Source of the DNA: Acidobacteriota bacterium
Lineage (GTDB): Bacteria; Acidobacteriota; UBA890
Assembly (NCBI GenBank): GCA_022563115.1
Contig: JADFNY010000176.1
Span: 1 to 7,766 of the forward strand
Length of the DNA stretch: 7,766 nucleotides
Direction: 5' to 3'
A program made the translations under genes and the position numbers. How positions within the stretch are numbered: position 1 is the stretch's first letter; the number at the start of each line of letters is the position of its first letter. Below the pieces are notes generated by a model. The model made no database searches, was not told where the DNA came from, and saw only the letters and a program-made list of their open reading frames with translations. Below, piece by piece: positions 1-6,120 of the stretch.

Positions 1-2010
1 GAGGTGCTGACCGCCATGCTGCAGGGTGAGGAAGGCCTGCAGTTCGTCCAGGTAACGTATTCGGAGCGCCCACCGCTGGATGGTTCTTCGGGAGTGGACG
101 CCATCTTCGACGTTGTCGAGGGCGACACGGTGCGTATCGAGAACGTCTACTTCGAGGGCGCCACCGAGTTCACCCAAAAAGAACTGCGCTGGATGACGAA
201 GAAGACCGGCGAGCACTGGCTGATGTCGTTCCTGCTCAAAAACGACCGCTATTCGCCCGCCGGCTTCGAATTCGATCAACAAAACCTGAGCAACGAGTAC
301 CGTCGGCGCGGCTATATCGACATCGAGATCGGTACCCCGGAGGTCGAAGTCTACGACATCGACCGGCCGTGGCCGAGGGGGGACACCCGGCGCCTGTACG
401 TCCGCATTCCGATCAACGAAGGTCCCCAGTACCGGCTCGGCGAGGTCCTCATCGAAGGCAACACGCGCTTTACCGACGAGCAACTCGCGTCGCTGGTGCC
501 GCTCAACCAAGGCGACATCCTGGACGTCAAAGGCCTGGTCGACGCGACCACGGCGATGGAGAACATCTACAGCAATTTCGGCTACTTCCAGGTCGTCGTG
601 GCTCCCATCCCGGTGCCCGATCCGGCCACCGGCATCGCCGACGTTCGGTACGTGATTACCGAGAACGCGCTGTACACGGTTCGCCGTATCGAGTTCGAGG
701 GCAACACCAACACCCGCGACTACGTGATGCGGCGCAACCTACGCATCGGCGAGAACGACCTGTGGAGCCAGGGCCGGGTCGAGGCCAGCAAATTCAAGAT
801 CCAACAGCTCGGTTACTTCGCCAAGATCGAAGAAGTGGTCACCATCGTCGAGGATCCGTCGCGCCTGGCCCTCGCTCCGGGACAAGAGTTCGATCCGTCG
901 CAGCTGCAGGCCGGTGAGGCGCCGCAGACGGGTGAGGTCGACATCACGCTCAAGGTCTCGGAAGTCGGTCGCAACCAGATAAGCTTCGGTGGCGGCGTCT
1001 CGGCGCTCGAGGGTGCTTTCGTACAGCTCGGGTACGCCACCCGCAACCTCTTCGGCCGCGGCCAGACGTTCTCGTTCAGCGGCCAGTTCGGCGGCCGTAC
1101 GACGACGGCGCGGCTCTCGTTCCTGCAGCCCTACTTGTTCGGCAAAAACATCCGCGGCGGCATCGACATCTTCCGCTCGCGGCTCGATTACATCGACTTC
1201 CAGCAGCAGAGCAGCGGTATCTCGTTTCGCGTCGGCTTCCCGCTCGACCGCGGCGAGTTCACGACCCTGTTCCTGGAGTACAACTTCAGCAACATCAATA
1301 TCGGCGAGCTCAACACCTCGTTCTTCGGGCTTTCCGATCCCATCTTCCGGGCGCTGTTTCTCACCGCGGGCGAGCGTACGACCAGCAGCGTACGGCCGAA
1401 CATCATCTACAACTCGATCAACAACCCGTTCAATCCTAGCCGCGGTCGGCGTCATACCGGGTCGTTCGAGTTTGCCGGCGGGCCGCTCGGCGGCTCGCTC
1501 GACTTCTTCAAGAGCATCTTCACGACGACCTGGTATATACCGACCAGGGTCAACGGTCGCGGCGTGGGCGCCACGGTGTCGCAGATCTTCGCCTTCAACG
1601 TCCAACTGCGCGTGGTCGAGCCGTATGGCGGTCTGAGCACGGTCCCGATTTTCGAGCGTTTTTTCCTCGGCGGCAGCAACTCGGTGCGGGGCACCCAACT
1701 TCGCGCCATCGGGCCGGTCGATCAATTCGGCAACATCATCGGCGGCACGCGGGCACTTCAGTACAACATCGAGTACATCATCGCGCTCGCGGATCCGTTG
1801 CGCATCGCGGTGTTCCACGATGCCGGCGCTGCCTGGGAGAATCAGTTCTCACTGCCGGATCTGCGCAAGACAGCGGGGCTGGAGTTCCGCATCTTCATGC
1901 CGGTGTTCAACGTCCCGTTCCGCTTCTTCTGGGCCTACAACTTCGATCCCCTGGCGCGATTCGGCGAGGAGCGGTCGTCCTTCGAGTTCGCGATTGGCAC
2001 CACATTCTGA
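1..2010 (+). CDS. bamA: Outer membrane protein assembly factor BamA (5' partial)
   Basis: BamA is the Omp85-family core of the BAM complex, which folds and inserts beta-barrel proteins into the outer membrane. The frame is open from the first base, so the signal peptide, POTRA1 and most of POTRA2 lie upstream; 669 codons are visible. In window codon numbers, POTRA3 starts near 41 (GDTVRIENVYFEG), POTRA4 near 141 (YRLGEVLIEGNTRF) and POTRA5 near 223 (YTVRRIEFEGNTNTRDYV). The 16-strand barrel begins near 323 (RNQISFGGGVS). The L6 loop motif is at about codons 556-565 (LGGSNSVRGT): the conserved Arg is present, but the usual aromatic residue after Gly is Thr. The protein ends in FEFAIGTTF, a C-terminal beta-signal with terminal Phe. 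POTRA5 carries an apparent extra Pro/Gly/Gln-rich loop (about codons 284-312). The stop overlaps the likely start of lpxD. The family call is secure; the true start is not visible. Confidence 0.95.
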   Translation, partial: EVLTAMLQGEEGLQFVQVTYSERPPLDGSSGVDAIFDVVEGDTVRIENVYFEGATEFTQKELRWMTKKTGEHWLMSFLLKNDRYSPAGFEFDQQNLSNEYRRRGYIDIEIGTPEVEVYDIDRPWPRGDTRRLYVRIPINEGPQYRLGEVLIEGNTRFTDEQLASLVPLNQGDILDVKGLVDATTAMENIYSNFGYFQVVVAPIPVPDPATGIADVRYVITENALYTVRRIEFEGNTNTRDYVMRRNLRIGENDLWSQGRVEASKFKIQQLGYFAKIEEVVTIVEDPSRLALAPGQEFDPSQLQAGEAPQTGEVDITLKVSEVGRNQISFGGGVSALEGAFVQLGYATRNLFGRGQTFSFSGQFGGRTTTARLSFLQPYLFGKNIRGGIDIFRSRLDYIDFQQQSSGISFRVGFPLDRGEFTTLFLEYNFSNINIGELNTSFFGLSDPIFRALFLTAGERTTSSVRPNIIYNSINNPFNPSRGRRHTGSFEFAGGPLGGSLDFFKSIFTTTWYIPTRVNGRGVGATVSQIFAFNVQLRVVEPYGGLSTVPIFERFFLGGSNSVRGTQLRAIGPVDQFGNIIGGTRALQYNIEYIIALADPLRIAVFHDAGAAWENQFSLPDLRKTAGLEFRIFMPVFNVPFRFFWAYNFDPLARFGEERSSFEFAIGTTF

Positions 2011-3070
2011 CGCCCCTGCGGCGGGCTGTCCGATAACACTCGGCGATCTTGCTCGCTTGGTGGGCGGATCACTGGATGGAGACGCGGACACGTCCGTTCT
2101 GGGCATCGCGCGCCTCAGTGACGCGACCGCCGACGAGGTCAGCTTCTGTGCGCTGGTGGAGTATCGCCAGCAGGTCGCCGACACCGGCGCGGCGGCGGTC
2201 ATCGTCGCCGTCGATTTCGAGTCGCCGGCGGGAACGCCGGTTGATCTGGCGCTCATACGGGTCGACAACCCGTACCTGGCGACGGCCAGCGTCGTCCATC
2301 ATTTCTTTCCTGAACGGGAGCCACCGCCGTCGATCCATCGGAGCGCGCTCATCGCCGCCAGCGCCAAGATCGGCGACGGCGTGGCGGTGGGCCCGTGGGC
2401 GGTTGTCGGTGAAGACTGCGTCATCGGGTCAGGCACGCGATTGGGCGCCGGCTGCGTTCTTGCAGACGGTACCCGCGTGGGCGATGACTGCCGGATGTTC
2501 CCGAACGTGACCTTGTATCCCTCCGTCGTGGTCGGGGATCGCGTCATCATTCACGCCGGCGCCGTCCTGGGCGCCGATGGCTTCGGCTACGCCACCGACG
2601 GCGGCAAGCACGTCAAGATCCCGCAGGTCGGCGGCGTTGTGATCGGCGACGATGTCGAGATCGGCGCCAACGCGTGTATCGACCGGGCTGCGTTGGGAAC
2701 CACTCGAATCGCCCACGGCACCAAGATCGACAACCTGGTCCAGATCGGCCACAATTGCGACCTCGGGCCCGACAGCATTCTGTGCGGCCAGGTGGGGGTT
2801 GCCGGCTCGACTCGGATCGGCAAGGGTGTCTTGATCGGCGGCCAGGCCGGAGTGGGCGGGCACCTCAGCGTTGGGGATGGGGCCATGATCGCCGGCGGCA
2901 GCGGCGTAACCAGCTCGGTTGCCGCGGGGACCCGAGTGGGTGGCTATCCGCACCTCGAAGCGTCACGGTGGCGGCGCGTCGTCGCCGCCCTGCGAACGCT
3001 TCCGGAACTGGTACGACGCGTGCGGCGCTTGGAGGCGACGCTCGCCGGCGGAGAAAAGGAAGAGGAGTGA
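1994..3070 (+). CDS. lpxD: UDP-3-O-(3-hydroxyacyl)glucosamine N-acyltransferase LpxD
   Basis: LpxD transfers a 3-hydroxyacyl chain from ACP to the 2-amino group of UDP-3-O-acylglucosamine, the third step of lipid A synthesis, in the cytoplasm. The N-terminal uridine-binding domain starts at ITLGDLARLVGG and keeps a Phe and Tyr six residues apart (FCALVEY), matching Phe43/Tyr49 of E. coli. A left-handed beta-helix of hexapeptide repeats follows (IGDGVAVGPWAVVG onwards). The catalytic His is His253 in QIGHNC, and His290 in VGGHLSV matches E. coli His276; their spacing of 37 is the same. The C-terminus is an Arg-rich helix. I chose the TTG at 1994: it leaves 13 residues before the conserved ITLGDL, gives 358 aa (the family is about 340), and overlaps bamA by 17 nt. 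The ATG at 1820 would overlap bamA by 191 nt with a non-homologous leader. No strong ribosome binding site is seen, so the exact start is uncertain. Confidence 0.93.
   Translation: MAPHSDAPAAGCPITLGDLARLVGGSLDGDADTSVLGIARLSDATADEVSFCALVEYRQQVADTGAAAVIVAVDFESPAGTPVDLALIRVDNPYLATASVVHHFFPEREPPPSIHRSALIAASAKIGDGVAVGPWAVVGEDCVIGSGTRLGAGCVLADGTRVGDDCRMFPNVTLYPSVVVGDRVIIHAGAVLGADGFGYATDGGKHVKIPQVGGVVIGDDVEIGANACIDRAALGTTRIAHGTKIDNLVQIGHNCDLGPDSILCGQVGVAGSTRIGKGVLIGGQAGVGGHLSVGDGAMIAGGSGVTSSVAAGTRVGGYPHLEASRWRRVVAALRTLPELVRRVRRLEATLAGGEKEEE
3056..3060 (+). promoter_or_regulatory. Shine-Dalgarno site for fabZ
   Basis: AAGGA lies 6 nt before the GTG at 3067, inside the last codons of lpxD, in a purine-rich run. 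It supports the GTG start over the far upstream ATG at 2674 in the same frame. Confidence 0.6.
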
Positions 3071-3519
3071 GCGTCGATATTCGTCGCATCCTGGAGATTC
3101 TGCCGCACCGCTACCCGTTTCTTTTCGTCGATCGCATCGAGGAGATGGAACCGGGGCGGCGCATCGTCGGGATCAAGAACGTGACGATCAACGAGCCGTT
3201 CTTTCAGGGACACTTCCCGGGCAATCCCGTCATGCCGGGGGTGTTGATCCTCGAGGCCATGGGGCAAGTTGCCACCGTCCTCTTTCTCGCCGAGGAGGAG
3301 ATGAGGGCCGGGCATTTCGCCTACTTCGCCGCCGCCGACAAGATACGATTTCGCCGTCCCGTGGTTCCGGGCGATCAGCTTCGATGCGAGGTGGAGGTGC
3401 TGCGCGTGCGGCGCAAGAGCTGCAAGGTCCAGGCCCGCGCCACAGTCGAAGGCGAGCTCGTCGCCGAGGCGAGGCTATTTTCCGTCCTCGTCGAGGTGCC
3501 CGAGCTGGACGACGAATGA
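3067..3519 (+). CDS. fabZ: 3-hydroxyacyl-[acyl-carrier-protein] dehydratase FabZ
   Basis: FabZ dehydrates 3-hydroxyacyl-ACP to trans-2-enoyl-ACP in fatty acid elongation, using the same 3-hydroxyacyl-ACP pool that LpxA and LpxD draw on. The product is 150 aa, the usual size for this single hot-dog-fold enzyme. It starts with the typical ILEILPHRYPFLFVDR (residues 8-23). The active-site helix region FFQGHFPGNPVMPGVLILEA (45-64) holds catalytic His49 and Glu63, matching His54 and Glu68 of E. coli. GTG at 3067 overlaps the lpxD stop as GTGA and has a good ribosome binding site. It lies between lpxD and lpxA as in many Gram-negative genomes. No anomaly seen. Confidence 0.97.
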   Translation: MSVDIRRILEILPHRYPFLFVDRIEEMEPGRRIVGIKNVTINEPFFQGHFPGNPVMPGVLILEAMGQVATVLFLAEEEMRAGHFAYFAAADKIRFRRPVVPGDQLRCEVEVLRVRRKSCKVQARATVEGELVAEARLFSVLVEVPELDDE

Positions 3520-4295
3520 CGGTTCTGTGCCATCCCACCGCGGTGATCGAGGACGGCGCCGCCCTCGCTGATGGCGTCTTCGTCGGCCCCTACGCGACCG
3601 TCGGCAAGTACGTGACACTGGGCGCCAAGACCAGAGTCGGAGCGCACGCCGTGCTCGAGGGACACACGACGCTGGGTGAGAATTGCGAGGTCTTCCCACA
3701 CGCCTGCATCGGCACGATTCCACAGGATCTCAAGTACCACGGCGAGGTCTCTTACCTCGAGGCCGGTGACCGCAACGTATTCCGCGAGTTCGTCACCGCA
3801 AACGTCGGGACCGAGGGCGGCGGCGCCGTGACCCGGGTGGGTTCCGACAATCTCTTCATGGCCTATTGCCACTTGGCGCACGATTGCATCATCGGAGACC
3901 ATGTCATCTTCGGTAACGCAGCGACGCTCGCCGGCCACGTGATCATCGAAGACTGGGTCAATGTCGGCGCGTTCTCCGGGGTGGAGCAATACCGCCGGGT
4001 TGGCCAGCACGCCTTCGTCGCTGCCTACGCCGGGGTTACCAAAGACGTGGTGCCTTACAGCACGGTACAGGGAAACCATTGCCAGGTCTTTGGCCTGAAC
4101 AGCATCGGGTTGAAGCGGCGCGGCTTCGCCGCGGAGCCGCTCGCGGAGCTCAAGCGCGCGTTTCGTATCCTCTTTCGCAGCAACCTCAACACCACGCAAG
4201 CCCTCGTGACGATCGCTGACGAGAATTTCGAGTCTCCCGAGGTCGCGACGCTGGTCGAATTCGTGCGGAACAGTGAGCACGGAATCGTCAAGTGA
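3516..4295 (+). CDS. lpxA: Acyl-ACP--UDP-N-acetylglucosamine O-acyltransferase LpxA
   Basis: LpxA catalyses the first step of lipid A synthesis, moving a 3-hydroxyacyl chain from ACP to the 3-position of UDP-GlcNAc (or to the 3-amino group of the diamino analogue in some species). The product is 259 aa against 262 in E. coli. Left-handed beta-helix repeats fill the first two thirds, followed by a helical domain with GLKRRGF. Conserved elements are QDLKY, the catalytic His122 in CHLAHDC (E. coli His125), His119 (His122) and His141 in LAGH (His144). Glu157 stands where E. coli has His160, in VEQY instead of VHQF. The region VTANVGTEGGG also differs from E. coli VTIHRGTVQGGG. The residue aligned with the acyl ruler Gly173 is Ala170. 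ATG at 3516 overlaps the fabZ stop as ATGA with no strong ribosome binding site of its own, suggesting translational coupling. Identity as LpxA is firm; substrate details are inference. Confidence 0.96.
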   Translation: MTVLCHPTAVIEDGAALADGVFVGPYATVGKYVTLGAKTRVGAHAVLEGHTTLGENCEVFPHACIGTIPQDLKYHGEVSYLEAGDRNVFREFVTANVGTEGGGAVTRVGSDNLFMAYCHLAHDCIIGDHVIFGNAATLAGHVIIEDWVNVGAFSGVEQYRRVGQHAFVAAYAGVTKDVVPYSTVQGNHCQVFGLNSIGLKRRGFAAEPLAELKRAFRILFRSNLNTTQALVTIADENFESPEVATLVEFVRNSEHGIVK

Positions 4296-5106
4296 ACCTC
4301 TGGCGCTGATCGCCGGCAGCACTCAGATGCCCTGCGTGGTCGCCGAAGAGGCGCGGTCGCGGGGCCGGGTGGTCATCGCCATCGCTATCCAAGGAATCAC
4401 CGAACCGGCCATCGACGACGTCGCCGACCGGGTGCACTGGCTCGAGTGGGGTGACATCAACGGATTCCTCGGCTTGCTCGGGAAATTGCGCTCGGAAGGC
4501 ATCAGAGAGGCGGTGATGGCCGGCAAGGTGGAGCAGCAGCGCATCTACGACGACGACGCGGCCGAAGGGCTCGAGGGTGTGCTCGCCTCGATGCCGGTGC
4601 GCCACACCGACTCCTTGATCCAGGCGGTCGTCAACTTGATATCGGGAGCCGGCATCGAGCTGCTCGACTCTACCGACTTCCTACAGCAGCACATCGTCCG
4701 CGAGGGAACGCTGACGCGCAGATCTCCCGACGACCGCGAGAGCGAGGACATCTCCCACGGTTGGACCGTCGCCAAACAACTCGGTGCCCTCGACATCGGG
4801 CAATCCGTCGTCATCAAGCACCGGGCCGTGGTCGCTATCGAGGCGATGGAGGGCACCGACGAGTGCCTGCGACGCGCCGGAGCGCTGGCGGGGGCGGGCA
4901 CCGTGCTGGTGAAGGTCGGCAAGCCTGACCAGGACCTACGCTTCGATGTCCCGGTGGTCGGGGCATCAACGATCGAGACGATGGCGGAGGTCGGGGCATC
5001 GGCTCTGTGCGTCGAGGCCGATCTGACCGTCTTGTTCGACGCCGAGCAGTTCCGTAGTGACGCCGATGCGGCGGGCATCGCGGTGGTTGCGCGGAAGAAA
5101 TGCTGA
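4273..5106 (+). CDS. lpxI: UDP-2,3-diacylglucosamine diphosphatase LpxI
   Basis: LpxI (formerly DUF1009) hydrolyses UDP-2,3-diacylglucosamine to lipid X plus UMP; it replaces the unrelated LpxH in many alpha- and deltaproteobacteria. The product is 277 aa, the family's usual length. The N-terminal domain (about 8-135) begins LALIAGSTQMP and includes MAGKVEQ (82-88). The C-terminal domain (about 140-270) has the signature SVVIKHRAVVAIEAMEGTDE (178-197), followed by VKVGKPDQDLRFDVPVVG (213-230). Asp225 in that stretch falls at the position I recall as the catalytic Asp225 of the Caulobacter crescentus enzyme. The start is GTG 4273, overlapping lpxA by 23 nt. No other in-frame ATG or GTG lies closer to the conserved LALIAG. 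The ribosome binding site is weak (CGGAA), again suggesting coupling. Its position directly after lpxA supports the role. Confidence 0.93.
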   Translation: MSTESSSEPLALIAGSTQMPCVVAEEARSRGRVVIAIAIQGITEPAIDDVADRVHWLEWGDINGFLGLLGKLRSEGIREAVMAGKVEQQRIYDDDAAEGLEGVLASMPVRHTDSLIQAVVNLISGAGIELLDSTDFLQQHIVREGTLTRRSPDDRESEDISHGWTVAKQLGALDIGQSVVIKHRAVVAIEAMEGTDECLRRAGALAGAGTVLVKVGKPDQDLRFDVPVVGASTIETMAEVGASALCVEADLTVLFDAEQFRSDADAAGIAVVARKKC

Positions 5107-5108
5107 GC

Positions 5109-6038
5109 ATGCGCGTCGGGGTCGTCGGCGTCGGCGCGATGGGGCGCCTCCACGCACGAGCTTATTCTGAGCTCGACGGCTGTGAGTTGGTCGGCGTCCA
5201 CGACATTGACCCCGATCGTAGCCGGGAGGTCGCCGGACGGCACCAGGTCGAATCGTTCTCGGACCTCGACAGCTTGCTGGGTCGCGTCGACGCGGTGACG
5301 GTGGCGGTGCCGACGCCCGATCATCACGCGGTCGGAGTGCACTGCCTGCACGCCGGCTGCGACCTTCTGATCGAAAAACCGCTGGCGCCGTCGCTCGATC
5401 AGGCCGATAGCCTCATTGCCACAGCGGAGAAAGAAGGTCGGATCCTCCAGGTCGGGCACATCGAGCGTTACAACCCTGCCGTCGAGACGATGGCCGAACG
5501 GGTCGATCGCCCCGGCTTCATCGAAGTTGATCGATTGGGTGCGCTGGCACCGCGCAGCCTCGAAACCGACGTCGTCCTCGACCTGATGATCCACGACATC
5601 GATATCGTGCACTGGCTCGTCGACGACGAGGTAGTGGAGATACGCGCCGTGGGCGTAGCCATCCTCACTGAAGCAATCGACTTCGCCAACGCCCGCCTGG
5701 AGTTCGCCGGCGGTTGCATCGCCAACCTGACGGCAAGCCGGGTGAGCGTCAACCGGATCCGGAAGGTTCGTGTTTTCCAGCCAGAAGGCTATCTCTCGGT
5801 CGATTACACGGCCCAGACGGTCGAGCATCACCGCTTGTTGCGGACCGCCGGGAAGCCCATCGGTATCGAGACCGATCGCATCGAAGCATCGGGTGACGAG
5901 CCGCTAGTCGCGCAGCTCAAGGACTTTGCCAGAGCCTGCGCCGATCGCAGCCGGCCCCGTGCCGACGGGGAGTCGGCGCGCCGGGCGCTGGCCACGGCGC
6001 TCGACATTCTCGACGCGATCGAAGCTCGCATGAGGTGA
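5109..6038 (+). CDS. Gfo/Idh/MocA-family NAD(P)-dependent oxidoreductase, candidate GnnA-like enzyme of lipid A sugar modification
   Basis: The family oxidises or reduces hydroxyl groups of sugars and nucleotide sugars with NAD(P). The product (309 aa) has an N-terminal Rossmann fold: MRVGVVGVGAMG with GVGAMG at 7-12, the acidic residue of HDIDP near 32-36, AVPTPDHH near 66-73, and the family's EKP motif at 89-91. The C-terminal alpha/beta domain contains GHIERYNP (116-123) and MIHDIDIVHWL (160-170), whose His-Asp pair (162-163) is usual for the family's active site. ATG 5109 directly precedes the first beta strand, 2 nt after the lpxI stop, with GGAAG 11 nt upstream. ATG 5100 in the same frame is possible but puts GGAAG only 2 nt away. 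GnnA, which oxidises UDP-GlcNAc at C3 before GnnB transamination, belongs to this superfamily and lies near lpxA in Acidithiobacillus. The function here is inferred from that context; no gnnB is visible. Confidence 0.85.
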   Translation: MRVGVVGVGAMGRLHARAYSELDGCELVGVHDIDPDRSREVAGRHQVESFSDLDSLLGRVDAVTVAVPTPDHHAVGVHCLHAGCDLLIEKPLAPSLDQADSLIATAEKEGRILQVGHIERYNPAVETMAERVDRPGFIEVDRLGALAPRSLETDVVLDLMIHDIDIVHWLVDDEVVEIRAVGVAILTEAIDFANARLEFAGGCIANLTASRVSVNRIRKVRVFQPEGYLSVDYTAQTVEHHRLLRTAGKPIGIETDRIEASGDEPLVAQLKDFARACADRSRPRADGESARRALATALDILDAIEARMR

Positions 6039-6072
6039 GCTCAACGTTGTTTCCAGAACTGCGCGGACTGTT

Positions 6073-6081
6073 TGCTACACT
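6073..6081 (+). promoter_or_regulatory. Possible extended -10 promoter element before the ybdK-like gene
   Basis: TGCTACACT reads as an extended -10 (TG, one base, then TACACT). It lies in the only real intergenic gap of the window (6039-6120, 82 nt), about 40 nt before the ATG at 6121. No good -35 box is found at 16-18 nt; TTGTTT at 6047-6052 is too far (23 nt). The gap also shows no convincing terminator hairpin, so the downstream pair may be transcribed from here, by read-through, or both. Confidence 0.3.
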
Positions 6082-6106
6082 CGCCTGCTGGTGTTTCATC
6101 ATCCGT

Positions 6107-6111
6107 TGAGG
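6107..6111 (+). promoter_or_regulatory. Shine-Dalgarno site for the ybdK-like gene
   Basis: TGAGG ends 9 nt before ATG 6121. It decides for this ATG over the in-frame GTG at 6091, which has no such site upstream and would add ten residues with no family resemblance. Confidence 0.5.
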
Positions 6112-6120
6112 CCGACACAC

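Noticed and set aside
739..1818. 359-codon open frame on the minus strand, rich in Arg, Glu, Ala and Asp
   Set aside because: It is antisense to the bamA barrel region, with composition typical of a GC-rich shadow frame and no domain seen.
2371..2900. Repeated ATCGGCGAC-like stretches in lpxD
   Set aside because: They encode the hexapeptide repeats (IGDG and similar) of the beta-helix and are not an independent DNA repeat.
3375..4322. 315-codon open frame on the minus strand
   Set aside because: It is antisense to lpxA, whose frame is fully supported by catalytic residues.
4545..5831. 428-codon open frame on the minus strand
   Set aside because: It lies opposite lpxI and the oxidoreductase, both with clear family motifs. 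Its translation shows no recognisable domain; long antisense frames are expected in GC-rich coding DNA.
6036..6048. TGAGCTCA and AACGTT palindromes just after the oxidoreductase stop, considered as a terminator or operator
   Set aside because: They are short, have no loop and no T-run follows, so neither a terminator nor a known operator can be supported.
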